Source of the DNA: Periplaneta americana
Taxonomy: Eukaryota; Arthropoda; Insecta; Blattodea; Blattidae
Direction: 5' to 3'
Length of the DNA stretch: 64,000 nt
Assembly: GCF_040183065.1 (NCBI RefSeq)
Contig: NC_091125.1
Span: 122,858,121-122,922,120, forward strand
Positions 45,050-57,317 of this stretch are shown piece after piece; positions within the stretch are counted from its first letter, which is position 1; each line of letters starts with the position of its first letter. The notes under the pieces are model-generated. The model made no database searches. It saw only the letters and a program-made list of their open reading frames with translations, and had not been told where the DNA came from. Made by a program: the position numbers and the translations under genes.

Positions 45050-48000
45050 GTAGAGTAGTGCACGACATAGTAGAGTACTGCACGACGTAGTACAGTAGCG
45101 CACGACATAAGTACAGTAGCGAATGACATAAGTACAGTAGTGCACGACGTAATACAGTAACGCACGATATAAGTACAGTAGTGCACGACATAGTAGAGTA
45201 GTGCACGACGTAGTACAGGAGCGCACGACATAGGTAGAGTAGTAAATGGCTTATTAGAGTACTGCACGACGTAGTAAAGTAGCGCACGACGTAAGTACAG
45301 TAGTGCACGACGTAGTACAGTAGCGCACGACATAGGTATAGTAGTGTACCACTTAGTACAGTAGCGCACGACATAGGTGCAGTAGTGTATCACTTAGTAC
45401 AGTAGCGCACGACATAGGTATAGTAGTGTACCACTTAGTACAGTAGCGCACGACATAGGTATAGTAGTGTACCACTTAGTACAGTAGCGCACGACATAGG
45501 TATAGTAGTGTACCACTTAGTACAGTAGCGCACGACATAGGTGCAGTAGTGTATCACTTAGTACAGTAGCGCACGACATAGGTATAGTAGTGTACCACTT
45601 AGTACAGTAGCGCACGACATAGGTATAGTAGTGTACCACTTAGTACAGTAGCGCACGACATAGGTGCAGTAGTGTATCACTTAGTACAGTAGCGCACGAC
45701 ATAGGTACAGTAGTGTACCACTTAGTACAGTAGTGAACGACGAAGTACAGTATCGCACGACGTAAGTACATTAGTGCACGACTTAATAGAGTAGTGCAGG
45801 AGTTAGTAGAGTAGTGCACGACGTAGTACAGTAGCGCACGTCATAAGTACACTAGTGCACGACTTAGTGCAGTAGTGCACGATTTAATACAGTAGCGCAC
45901 GTCATAAGTATAGTAGTGCACGACTTAGTAGAGTAGTGCATGATGTATGACAGTAGCGCACGACATAAGTAAATTACTGGACGACGTAGTACAGTAGCTC
46001 ACGACATAAGTACAGGAGAGCACGACATAAGTACAGTAGTGCACGACGTAGTACAGTTGCGCACAACATAAATATAGTAGTGGACAACTTAGTAGAGTAG
46101 TGCACGGCGTAGTATAGTAGCGCACGACATAAGCACAGTATCGCACTACATAAGTTCAGCAGAGGACGACATAAGTACAGTAGTGCACGACGTAGTACAG
46201 TAGCGCACGACATAAGTACAGTAATGCACGACTTAGTAGAGTAGTGCACGACGTAGTTCATTTGCGCACGACATATTTACAGTAGTGCACGACTTAGTAG
46301 AGTAGTGCACGACGTAGTTCATTTGCGCCCGACATATTTACAGTAGTGCACGACTTAGTAGAGTAGTGCACGACGTAGTACAGTAGTGAACGACATAAGT
46401 ACAGTAGTGCACGACTTAGTAGAGTAGTGCACGACGTAGTACAGTAGTTGCTCGACATAAGTACAGTAGTGCACGACTTAGTAAGTAGTGCACGATGTAG
46501 TACAGTAGAGCACGACATAAACACAGTAATGCACGACTTAGTAGAGTAGTGCATGATGTAATACAGTATCGCACAACATAAGTACAGTAGTGCACGACTC
46601 AGTAGAATAGTGCACGACTTACTAGAGTAGTGCACGTTGTAGTACAGTGGCGCACGACATAAATGCAATAGTGCACGACTCAGTAGAATAGTGCACGACT
46701 TACTAGAGTAGTGCACGTTGTAGTACAGTGGCGCACGACATAAATGCAATAGTGCACGACTCAGTAGAATAGTGCACGACTTACTAGAGTAGTGCACGTT
46801 GTAGTACAGTGGCGCACGACATAAATGCAATAGTGCACGACTCAGTAGAATAGTGCACGACTTACTAGAGTAGTGCACGTTGTAGTACAGTGGCGCACGA
46901 CATAAATGCAATAGTGCACGACTTAGTAGAGTAGTGCACGACATAGTACAGTAGCGCACGACAAAAGTACAATAGTGTACGACTTAGTAGAGTAGTGCTC
47001 GACGTATTACAGAAGCGTGCGTTATAAGCACAGTAGTGGACGACTTAGTAGAGTAGTGCACGACACAGTACAGTTGCGCACGACATAAGTACAGTAGTGT
47101 ACGTCTTAGGATATTAGTGCACGACTTAGTAGAGTAGTGCACGTTGTAGTACAGTGGTGCGCGACGTAGTACAGTAGTGCACGACATAAGTACAGTAGTG
47201 GACGACTTAGTAGAGTAGTGCACGACGTAGTGCAGTAGCGCACGACATAAACACAGTAGTGCACGACTTATTAGAGTAGTTAAGTAGTGTACGTCGTAGT
47301 GCAATAATGCACGGCATAGTACAGTTGCGCACGGCATAATACTGTATTGCAGGGCGTTGTGCATTACCGCAAGGCGTAATATAATATTGCACGGCGTAGT
47401 TAGTTGTGCACGGCATAGTACAATATTGCACGGCATATTTCAGTATCGAACGGTGTAGTGCATTAGTGCACGGCATAGTACAGTAGTGCATGGCGTAGTA
47501 CAGTAGTGCACGGCTTAGTGCACGTTTGAGTACAATAGTGCACGCATAGTACAGTTTCGCACTTCATAGTACAATTCTGCACGGCGTAGTACAATAGTGC
47601 GCGGCGTAGTACAGTAGCGCACGGCATAATACAGTTCGCACGGCATTGTACTGTAGCGCACGGCGTAGTACAATAGTGCACGGTGTAGTATAGTTGCGCA
47701 CGGCGTAGTACAATATTGCACGGTGTAGTAAAATAATGCACGGCGTATTACAGTTGCGCTTGGCGTAATATAATAGTGCACGGCGTAGTACTGTAGTGCA
47801 CGGTATAGTACAGTTGCGCACGGCGTAGTACTGTAGTGCAGGGTATAGTACAATTGCGCACGGCGTGGGACAGTTGTGCACAGCATAGTGCAGTAGCACA
47901 CGGCGTAGTAAAGTTGCGCACGGCGTAATAGAGTAGTGCACAGCGCAGTACAGTTGCGCACGGCGTAGTACATTAGTGCACGGTGTAGTACAGTTGCGCA

Positions 48001-49070
48001 TGGCGTAGTACAGTTGCGCATGGCGTAGTACAGTTGTGCACGGCGTTGTACAGTAGTGCACAGCGTAGTACTGTTGCGCATTGTGTAGTACAGTTGCGCA
48101 TTGTGTAGTACAGTTGCGCACGGCGTAGTACATTAGTGCACGGTGTAGTACAGTTGCGCATGGCGTAGTACAGTTGTGCACGGCGTTGTACAGTAGTGCA
48201 CAGCGTAGTACTGTTGCGCATTGTGTAGTACAGTTGCGCATTGTGTAGTACAGTTGCGCACGGCGTAGTACATTAGTGCACGGTGTAGTACAGTTGCGCA
48301 TGGCGTAGTACAGTTGTGCACGGCGTTGTACAGTAGTGCACAGCGTAGTACTGTTGCGCATTGTGTAGTACAGTTGCGCATTGTGTAGTACAGTTGCGCA
48401 CGGCGTAGTACATTAGTGCACGGTGTAGTACAGTTGCTCATGGCGTAGTACAGTTGTGCACGGCGTTGTACAGTAGTGCATAGCGTAGTACAGTTGCGCA
48501 CCACGTAGTACAGTAGTGCACGGCATAGTACAGGTGCGCACCACGTAGTACAGTAGTGCACAGCACAGTACAGGTGCGCACCACGTAGTACAGTAGTGCA
48601 CAGCATAGTACAGTTGCGCACCACGTAGTACAGCAGTGCACGGCATAGTACAGTTGAGCACCACGTAGTACAGTAGTGCACAGCATAGTACAGTTGCGCA
48701 CCACGTAGTACAGTAGTGCACAGCATAGTATAGTTGCGCACCACGTAGTACAGCAGTGCACGGCATAGTACAGTTGAGCACCACGTAGTACAGTAGTGCA
48801 CAGCATAGTATAGTTGCGCACCACGTAGTACAGCAGTGCACGGCATAGTACAGTTGAGCACCACGTAGTACAGTAGTGCACAGCATAGTACAGTTGCGCA
48901 CCACGTAGTACAGCAGTGCACGGCATAGTACAGTTGAGCACCACGTAGTACAGTAGTGCACAGCACAGTACAGTTGCGCACCACGTAGTACAGCAGTGCA
49001 CGGCATAGTACAGTTGCGCACGGCATAGTACGGTTGCGCACGGGCTAGTACAATAGCGCACGGCGTATTT
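45050..49070. repeat. Satellite array, main block, 20/21-bp unit with higher-order repeats
   Basis: The basic unit is like GTAGTACAGTAGTGCACGAC. Local higher-order forms: a 41-bp dimer repeated about nine times at 45340-45720 (AGTGTACCACTTAG with GCGCACGACATAGG); an 81-bp unit repeated four times at about 46590-46920; strict 20-bp spacing from about 47650 on; a 140-bp unit (seven monomers) repeated at 48121, 48261 and 48401; and an 80-bp unit (four monomers) repeated from about 48600 to 49010. Minus-strand frames of up to 302 codons (e.g. 49041-48133) arise because the unit contains no stop in that orientation. I regard them as non-coding. Confidence 0.97.
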
Positions 49071-49184
49071 TATTAATATTGTTTCTTTTGTAATAAATTA
49101 GTTATAAACATGTTTCTTTTCATTTCCTATTTAGAAGATCTAAATTTCACTGACTTTACGCTACGAGTAATTGGCACATTCTTA
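49071..49184. other. Spacer between satellite and right arm
   Basis: AT-rich sequence following the decayed last satellite unit. Confidence 0.5.
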
Positions 49185-49918
49185 ATATAGTTAATAGATA
49201 ATAATGTTGTTTGTTACGTATTATGTTGAAGGTATGCTTCTTCATTTTTTCATAGATCTTCATACTTGGTTTTGGCCTATTTATAATTATATTTTAGAAA
49301 ATTTATAACAAATAATTTAGGATAACAGTATTGTTATGGTGACTGGCGAGGTTCAAACTAAAACTGGCTTCCTGGGCATCTCAAATATTTCTAGAAAAGC
49401 ACGACAGATAATCACATGAAATTAAAATGTATATGATATCCTAGACCTTTCACGTCAGAGATGAAACGACATAAAGGCGCAAAACATTGTCAATTTACTA
49501 GCCACATAATAGTCAATCGATTGGAATAGTGTATTGCGAAAGTACGTCGTTATTTTATTTATTTTTGGTACAAGTAACATTTCTTTAAGTATTTATTTAT
49601 TTTCCGTTGTACCATCAATAAAAACACGTATGCTTTTAATTTTTTAAAGTTATAAATGGCTGTATGCAAGTACTTACGCGGTATTCTGAAACTCAAAATA
49701 CCATTTCGGATTCCGTAATAAATTACGTACATCAATACACTGAATCTTGAACTTATGCACTTAGTTTTGTATCAATTAATGTCGAAAATGTACACGTGAC
49801 AACGAAATCAAAGAACTAAAACGTCAAACGTCATGCCTTTATTTCGCCTCTGCACGCCTCCACTCAGCGTTGCCAAACCTACCCATGCTCCGGCTTGTAA
49901 CTGAAGATGGCTCTGGCA
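49185..49918. repeat. Right arm of long inverted repeat around satellite
   Basis: Inverted counterpart of 41735-42575. Read on the minus strand it gives CTTCAGTTACAAGCCGGAGC and CATGGGTAGGTTTGGCAACG at its outer end, and CATAACAATACTGTTATCC and CTATGAAAAAATGAAGAAG toward its inner end. Confidence 0.88.
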
Positions 49919-50837
49919 CAGATCACACGAAATCTACGTTGTAAAGGCGCTGACAGTGAATATTAAAACTGAATAAATATATTATTAACACAGAAGAGGT
50001 TTAAAGTGGACTTTTATCACCAGTGGAACAGCCATAGTGATTCACGGTTATGTGTATTAAGTACATGAATTTGGCCCAAATATTTTGAATCCATATAGGC
50101 TTGTCAACTTTCATAAGTAAAAATTATGGACACAGACACTACCGACAATTCTGTGAAAATAATTACTTGCACCTATCAATTCATATACTGAACCAGGATA
50201 CGAATTAATGGGGGGAATGGGGGGAATTTCCCCCCTGTTGGAAGATTATCCCCCTCTCATAAATTTATATTTACATCCCTGCCAGGGATAACTTCTATTC
50301 CCTCCCTCACAGAATATAATTGTTTTATTACGAGTATACTTTATAAAGTAGGCTACAGTATAAAGTAAGCAAAAAAATAATATTCATGTATTATCATCAC
50401 CGACAAGCTGACAGCAATCAATAACTTAGGAATTACACGTCCTTTCTTAAGCCTGCTCATGGATATAATTATTATGATCAAGATGCAAGACAAGCAACTC
50501 AGTGCAACCAAGCGTTGAGCCGTATCGAATGGGTCGAATGAGGAATCACGTAAAGTGAAGTGGGTAGGCCTTAGACACACACATCATTTTATGTATGGTA
50601 TTCTCTATCTATGATTCTATCCCCTCCTCATGCGTGCTCGCACGCACGCACGCACGCACACTCTCTCTCTTCATGTAATATATGTAAAAAAAAATTACAA
50701 AACTTAATGACCGCAAAACAAGTTGAAAAATAGTATAAATAGATAATTATTTCTCCATTTGTTACAAATTGAAATCAGCTGTAAATGTCTTTAACGCCAT
50801 AAAATCGGGACATTTTGATGCGCGTGCAAATTATTTC
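49919..50837. other. No gene seen; small simple repeats
   Basis: Holds a 17-bp palindrome of six G, AATTT, six C at 50219-50235 and a (CGCA)n run at about 50637-50659 followed by (CT)n. The minus frame 50580-50353 has no domain. Confidence 0.45.
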
Positions 50838-51427
50838 GTAGGGAAAATACGGGAATTTTACTTGAAGCATGTAAAATAATAGGTTTGGAAGTAAATCCCG
50901 AAAAGACAAAGCACATGACTACGTCTCGTGATGAGAATATTGTACCAAATGGAAATATAAAAATTGGAAATTCATCCTTTGAAGAGGTGGAAAAATTCAA
51001 ATACCTGGGAGCAACAGCAACAAATATAAATGATACTCGGGAGGAAATTAAATACAGAATAAATATAGGAAGTGCCTGTTATTATTCGGTTGAGAAGCTT
51101 TTATCATCCAGTCTGCTGTCAAAAAATCTGGAAGTTAGAATTTATAAAACAGTCATATTACCGGTTGTTCTTTAAGGCTGTGAAACTTGGACTCTCACTT
51201 AGAGAGAGGAACATAGGTTAAGAGTGTTTGAGAATAAGGTGCTTACGAAAATATTTGGGGCTAAGAAGGATGAAGTTATAGGAGAATGGAGAAAGTTACA
51301 CAACATTGAACTGCACGCATTGTATTCTTCACCTGACATAATTAGGAACATTAAATCCAGACGTTTGAGATGGACAGGGCATGTAGCACGTATGGGCGGA
51401 TTCAGAAATGCATATAGATTATATTAG
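50838..51427 (+). mobile_element. RTE-like LINE internal fragment, truncated at both ends
   Basis: Frames read EVNPEKTKHMTTSRDENIV, IKIGNSSFEEVEKFKYLGA, INIGSACYYSVEKLLSSSLL, a stop in place of the Tyr before GCETWTL, then FENKVLTKIFGAKKDEV and RRLRWTGHVARMGGFRNAYR. It ends abruptly before the RPLGRP block and without a (GTAA)n tail. No target duplication was recognised. Confidence 0.85.
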
Positions 51428-52436
51428 TTATTATTTATTTATTTCGAAATCTTCGTATTTATGAAGAAACAATTAAACATCCTATTTTGTCCCTTGTTTC
51501 ATTGAGGAAAAAATGTAAAATGTCCTGTTTTCTTGTTTCAAAAATATGATCACCTTAGTAATAATTAATATAAATACATAAAACGAATAAAATCGGTTGT
51601 GTTAAAAGTTGAATTAATTCAAATGTTTAGTTACGTTAAGATAGGAACACAGTATCATCATTTGTCCTTGGATTCCTCATGATAGAATCTGGCAACTCTG
51701 AGTACAATTTTCAGCTAAGACTTCTACGTGCTTCTACCAAATACTTTATTATAATAAAGTATTTACTTCTACACATAAGAACCTTTCCTCTGAAAGAATA
51801 TATTTATAGCAGAGACTCATTTAGGTTATGAAAGTTATTGTGGCCATTTAGTAACAAATAACTATTACGTCTTGCTTTACAAATGATTCCACATAAAATG
51901 CTGTAATTATTCTAATTAAAATTATTAAAATGTTATGTGTACAATATGCGTCTTGAATATTATTGACGTCGTAAGTGTTAAATATCAATAAATCCGCTCA
52001 GTGGTTCGCATGGGAAGACTATATAAACATACGGGCAAAGAAACTACACACCATATTTCATTTTGCGATATCAAGATGCAGAACGCTCTTGTAATATGAT
52101 TTGTCTCATATCATGCCACTTTGCTATACTTCGTATATCGAAAGCGTAATTATGTTAGCAAAAATTGCATTGTGTTGGCAGGCTAGCGTACTATTGGTAC
52201 TATTTTTATTGGTAGTTACTGTAATTTTCTGTTTTAGAAGTTTTACTCAAAATTTTCACAATTATTTTTAGCTAATGCTGCTCATATTGACTCGTGACCA
52301 TATGTGCCTCTGCCAACATTTTGGCGATTATAATGAAGAATCCTGTTCTGAGCTTGAGGCACTCATTAGATCGGATTCTCTTCGCCCCGTATGATAGGAT
52401 GACATGAGTATGGAAGTAGGCAGGATGGATGAAGAT
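51428..52436. other. No gene seen
   Basis: AT-rich. A small inverted repeat (AATACTTTATTATAATAAAG) lies near 51739. Confidence 0.4.
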
Positions 52437-52575
52437 GAAGGTAATAATGACGGCGAAATGAGCCCAGAGTCCAACACCGAAAGTTATCCAGCACTCTTAA
52501 AGGGTTGAGACGAAACCCGAACAAACCTCAACCCGACAACTTGTCCCATGCAGGGTTCCATCCCAAGTTTGCTAG
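52437..52575 (-). mobile_element. Decayed tRNA-derived SINE (same family as 28490-28757)
   Basis: Plus-strand order AATAATGACGGCGAAATGAG, CCCAGAGTCCAACACCGAAA, GTTATCCAGCA, AACAAACCTCAACC and CAGGGTTCCATCCCA parallels the better-preserved copy with many substitutions. The tRNA head is lost beyond the B box. Confidence 0.65.
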
Positions 52576-52643
52576 GTACACTTATAATTTAAATATATTA
52601 TTTTCTACTCATAAAACTATAGTTGTTATTATTATTGTTTTTA

Positions 52644-52671
52644 CGGTAGATATTATTATTTTTATTATTAC

Positions 52672-52722
<51 letters not shown>
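52644..52722. repeat. (ATT)n microsatellite
   Basis: Over 20 ATT units, slightly interrupted at the left. Confidence 0.95.
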
Positions 52723-52724
<2 letters not shown>

Positions 52725-52819
52725 GGTGATTCATAGTATAAACCAGAGAATAAGACGAGTGTTTTCGTAAAATACGAGTATTTTTGCTCGACCAAAAATT
52801 AGGACCCAGCAATACAAAT

Positions 52820-53201
52820 GGATCGAAAGGAAGATATTGCGAAGGATTTTTGGACCTGTAAGGGATGGTGAAACTTGGAGAATAAGATATAACAACGAAT
52901 TATACCAGCTTTATGAGTCTCCCGATATAATAACATCCATTAAGATTGCTCGTCTGAGATGGGCAGGGCATGTTAAGAGAATGGATGAATGTGAAATACC
53001 TAGGAATGTGATGGAACATGGGATTGCTGGAGGGAGAAGAGTTGGAAGGCCAAAGCTACGATGGATAGACTGTGTTATGGATGACATTAAGAGGCTTGGA
53101 GTGAAGAACTGGTGGACGGTGGCTAAAGATCGAGACCGATGGAGAAGAATTCTTAAGGAAGCCGAGGCCCGATCCGGGCTGTAGCGCTATGGATGATGAT
53201 G
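52820..53201 (+). mobile_element. LINE C-terminal copy, 382 bp, 9-bp target duplication
   Basis: AATACAAAT flanks it at 52811-52819 and 53202-53210. The frame 52837-53184 reads MRRIFGPVRDGETWRIRYNN, ELYQLYESPDIITSI, RLRWAGHVKRMDECEIPRN, RRVGRPKLRWIDCVMDDIKR, LGVKNWWTVAKDRDRWRRIL, EAEARSGL, then stop. A GGATGATGATG tail follows. This family is related to but distinct from the RTE-like one; an older copy is at 20365. Confidence 0.92.
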
Positions 53202-53302
53202 AATACAAATAGAGGTATGGAGTTAGGCTTGCCAACCGTCCCATATTTATCGGGACAGTCCCTATTTCGACCATTGCGTCCCGCGTCCCGAAATAATTTG
53301 CA

Positions 53303-54317
53303 CTTACTTACTTACTGGCTTTTAAGGAACCCGGAGGTTCATTGCCGCCCTCACATAAGCCCGCGATTGGTCCCTATCCTGTGCAAGATTAATCCAATCT
53401 CATATCATCACATCCCACCTTCCTCAAATCCATTTTAATATTATCTCCCCATCTACGTCTCGGCCTCCCCAAAGGTCTTTTTCTCTCCGGCCTTCCAACT
53501 AACACTCTATATGCATTTCTGGATTCGCCTATACGTGCTACATGCCCTGTCTATCTCAAACGTCTGAATTTAATGTTCCTAATTATGTCAGGTGAAGAAT
53601 ACAATGTGTGCAGTTCTGTGTTGTAATTTTCTCCATTCACCTGTAACTTCATCCCTCTTAGCCCCAAATATTTTCCTAAGTACTTTATTCTCAAACACCC
53701 TTAACCTCTGTTCCTCTCTCAAAGTGAGAGTCCAAGTTTCACAACCATAAAGAACAACCGGTAATATAACTGTTTTATAAATTCTAACTTTCAGATTTTT
53801 TGACAGCAGGCTGGAAGACAAAAGCTTCTCAAACGAATAATAACACGCATTTCCCATATTTATTCTGTGTTTAATTTCCTCCCGAGTATCATTTATATTT
53901 GTTACTGTTGCTCCCAGGTATTTGAATTTTTCCACCTCTTCAAAGGATGAATTTCCAATTTTTATATTTTCATTTCGTACAATATTCTGGTCACGAGACA
54001 TAATCATATACTTTGTCTTTTCGAGATTTACTTCAAAACCTATCTCTTTACTTGCTTCCAGTAAAATTCCCGTGTTTTCCCTAATTGTGGATTTTCTCCT
54101 AACATATTCACGTCATCCGCATAGACAAGCAGCTGATGTAACCCGTTCAGTTCCAAACCCTCTCTGTTATCCTGGACTTTCCTAATGGCATACTCTACAG
54201 CAAAGTTAAAAAGTAAAGGTGATAGTGCATCTCCCTGCTTTAGCCCACAGTGAATTGGAAATGCATCTGACAAACTGACCTATACGGAGTCTGCTGTACG
54301 TTTCACTGAGACACATT

Positions 54318-54319
<2 letters not shown>
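53303..54319 (-). mobile_element. RTE-like LINE, 1.0-kb 5'-truncated copy
   Basis: Minus strand from about 54319: an [16 protein letters not shown] start, then (after a frameshift) [20 protein letters not shown]. It continues with [15 protein letters not shown] (intact YADD catalytic box), IKIGNSSFEEVEKFKYLGA, YKTVILPVVLYGCETWTLTL and FENKVLRKIFGAKRDEVTGE. The C-terminal WAGHVAR and RPRRRWEDN blocks are frameshifted. A (GTAA)n tail ends it at 53303. The 5' break abuts an (AAT)n run. Confidence 0.92.
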
Positions 54320-54415
<96 letters not shown>

Positions 54416-54416
54416 T
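54320..54416. repeat. (AAT)n microsatellite
   Basis: Perfect run of about 32 units joined to the 5' break of the LINE copy. Confidence 0.95.
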
Positions 54417-54466
54417 TTTATTTATATACATATTTCTAATGTTTACACATCTTTCTGTGCCTAAAG

Positions 54467-54678
54467 TCTTAAAATATTATTATTGTCATCCACTCTTCTC
54501 TATCCATCCAATCCATGTCGTTCAGTCTGCAGTCTCTCATCCCTGTTCCGATCTCCTGCAACCATGAATTTCTAGATCTCCCTTTCCTTCTTCTCCCAGA
54601 CGGACACCATTCCAGCGCCTTTCTAGTTAACCTTTCTTCTGGCATTCTTGTCACATGCCCATACCAGGTCAACTGCTT
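54467..54678 (-). mobile_element. LINE C-terminal fragment, another family
   Basis: A 67-codon minus frame reads TWYGHVTRMPEERLTRKALE, WCPSGRRRKGRSRNSWLQEI, GTGMRDCRLNDMDWMDREEW. This is the GHVxRMxExRLxRKxxEW type of C-terminal domain seen in insect endonuclease/reverse transcriptase elements. Flanking AATAAT tracts prevent definition of its ends. Confidence 0.75.
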
Positions 54679-54966
54679 ATATCAATAATAATAATTTATT
54701 TTATTTATTTATTTATTTATTTATATTTAATGTGCTGTACAACAGCCAGTGGCCAATTACAGTTCAGCACAAATAATATAACAAAAACATAATACAAAAA
54801 TAATTATTACACATAAATACAATTACAATTAATTACAATAATGACGATGAAGGGATAAATAATGGATGACTTTAAAATACATAGGCTAACCAAGAATACT
54901 ATGAGACAATGATAATTGAGTATAATGCCTAAAAGAATACATAAATGATAAATCTTTCCAAGAGCA

Positions 54967-54968
<2 letters not shown>

Positions 54969-55019
<51 letters not shown>

Positions 55020-55214
55020 TAATAACAATAACAACATAATAACAACAATAATAATAACAACAATAATAACAATAACAACAATAATAATCATAACAATAAC
55101 AACAATAATAATAACAGTAACAACAATGATAATACTAATAGGCCTAATAATAATAACAATAATAATAATAACAACAATAATAATATCAATAACAACAACA
55201 ATAATAATAATATC

Positions 55215-55280
<66 letters not shown>
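54969..55280. repeat. Compound (AAT)n/(AAC)n microsatellite, about 310 bp
   Basis: AAT blocks at both ends and a middle of mixed AAT and AAC units. The 159-codon minus frame rich in Ile and Leu (54807-55286) is an artefact of this repeat. Confidence 0.95.
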
Positions 55281-55281
<1 letters not shown>

Positions 55282-56604
55282 TGCATAGATAATTTGAACT
55301 TCCTTAATAGCTGTAAACTTTGTTACATTAGGTACCTAAAATTCATAAACGAATAGTAGAGCACAGAAATGGAAGGCAGCAAAAAATAAATCAGTTTTAG
55401 GTTTCGAACTACGATCTCCCTGTATACAAAACACTCGCGAACCACAACAACGCGTAGTTAAACAGTCGAACTAGAGTTTACTGGTAGTAGTAACATTAAT
55501 AATGTGGGGCTTGATGCCAACATTTAATTTTGAACGACAACGCAGGCGCACCCAGAACGCAACCCTCTCTGCTCCGTGAGGCTGCCAAGTTATGAGCTCA
55601 GTGCGTGGCCGTTTCCTCAAGCCGACAGAGGAGCAACCGTTCGCTCGCAGCTATCACTGAGATTTTTCGTGTGATATCACGTGTTTATTATTTTCTCAGA
55701 AATACAGAATATACTATGACGTTAAATTGTTTTTCATTTCAGTGCTTAATTATGAACACAATAATGATACTTAACAGAAATATCAGATCATTTAATACTA
55801 GCTAGACTACATGAAGTTTAAAGACAAAGGTGTGATGTAAGTTTAAATATTCATCCTTGCAGTTGAAAAAAAAGAACGTTGTAGTATTAATAATTACGCG
55901 CGGCGTGTGACCTCTGGGTGTAGGAAAGAAGCTGTTGCAGTCCATTTATTGTGAAGGTAATGATAAAAATAGTAAAACAACATTTTATGCCTGTATAATA
56001 TACTAATAGATTTTTATTACGGATAAAAATATAATATAGACTACAATCAAAAATTTTATTTAAATTAAACATTAAGAAAACTTACAAATATTTGAGGGCT
56101 TTCTTATACATTCGTTTTACACCTGCTTTGAGTGATTGATTAAACGTTTTCTGCAGTGATGAATACTCGAGTCCTCTAGAATCATAATTCACAATATCCA
56201 AACAATTTACTTATTCTTTAATAATTCGTAAACTTATATAAAACAAATGATTTTAGTTAAAACAGTAATTAATATTTAGAATTATAATAGACGGTATATT
56301 TAAAATAATTACTGCCAAATGGTAATTAGTGAGATGTAAGTTTTTGCTTAGGCTAATTGCCGAAGAACAAGGTTTTGGATATTGTAAGTTATGATTCTAG
56401 CGGACTCACAGAGTTCCTTCGTAGTACTTCGTGAGAGATTAAGAACTGAGAGGATATTTAATAGAAATATTTTTTTTTTATTGTTCTAATTTCTTGTTAA
56501 TTCGTTTTTGTTCAAATTTTCAATGGTGGAATAAAATATTTACTTATGCTTATTTATGGTCTCATTGCATTTTCTTATTACACTGTAAGAAATCAAAGGG
56601 GGAA

Positions 56605-56606
<2 letters not shown>
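55281..56606. other. No confirmed gene; possible old SINE and GC-richer patch
   Basis: A minus-strand tRNA-like stretch at about 55395-55480 (GTAGTTCGAAACC as B box) suggests a SINE relic. A GC-richer patch at 55535-55660 contains a 66-codon plus frame of unknown nature. The remainder is AT-rich. Confidence 0.35.

Positions 56607-56651
<45 letters not shown>
56607..56651. repeat. (AAT)n microsatellite
   Basis: Perfect AAT run followed by CGTCATCATTATCGTCATCC-type degenerate repeats. A separate (ATC)n run lies at 56853-56893. Confidence 0.95.
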
Positions 56652-56652
<1 letters not shown>

Positions 56653-57034
56653 CGTCATCATTATCGTCATCCTTATCATCATCTAGACCTCGGATTTTTA
56701 GGCTCGAATAGGATAGGTTGCAACAATTTTGTGTAAAATCCCTAAATGTACGCAAAACGAGAAACTTTAGAGCGATGATATTGTCTAAAATTAGGGGCAT
56801 TAAAGAACGTATGTTTCAGCCTATGCTAAACAAACCTAAAAATTTGAGGCCCCATCATCATCATCATCATCATCATAATCATCATAATCATCAAAAAATT
56901 AATTATTTCGACATGGTATCATTCCAGCCACTATTTTGGATTACCTTTACTTGTTATTCAGGTTGTCTATATGGTCCGTAATCAGTAAGTCACCGACATA
57001 TCTGGGGTAAGGAACAGACGTGGATATTTCTCTT

Positions 57035-57125
57035 GGACTGATTACCTGAGTGGGTTCTTTTCGAGGTTTTTCTCAACTGTAAGGAGAATGTAAGGTAAAT
57101 GATGATACATCCTCGATTCCATCTT
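57035..57125 (+). mobile_element. SINE body fragment
   Basis: GATTACCTGAGTGGGTTCTT, TTCGAGGTTTTTCTCAACTG, TAAGGAGAATGTAAGG and TCCTCGATTCC resemble the central part of an arthropod SINE or retroposon body known to me (GGGTTTTTTCCGAGGTTTTCCC type). No tRNA head is visible. Confidence 0.5.
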
Positions 57126-57317
57126 TAAAAAATACTGAAAAAACCCTCGCAGTTGATATAACGCCGTTAATTAAACAATTAAAAAAATACAAGGGAAATT
57201 CGATCCTCAACTTAAAGTTGTTGAATAACGTTATGTTGTTTGAATACGTACGTTTTGAATTTGATTGAATATTAAAATATATTCACGTACTCGGCACGCA
57301 AACGTCACAACAAACTA

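Noticed and set aside
44713..49061. Long minus-strand open reading frames (up to 302 codons) encoding Cys/Tyr/Leu-rich repeats
   Set aside because: They follow the 20/21-bp satellite unit, which lacks stops in that orientation. Several overlapping frames are open at once, which real genes do not show.
45050..49070. CRISPR-like regularly spaced repeats
   Set aside because: Repeats are contiguous with no unique spacers, and the genome is eukaryotic.
54807..55286. Ile/Leu-rich 159-codon frame as a membrane protein
   Set aside because: It is a translation of the AAT/AAC microsatellite.
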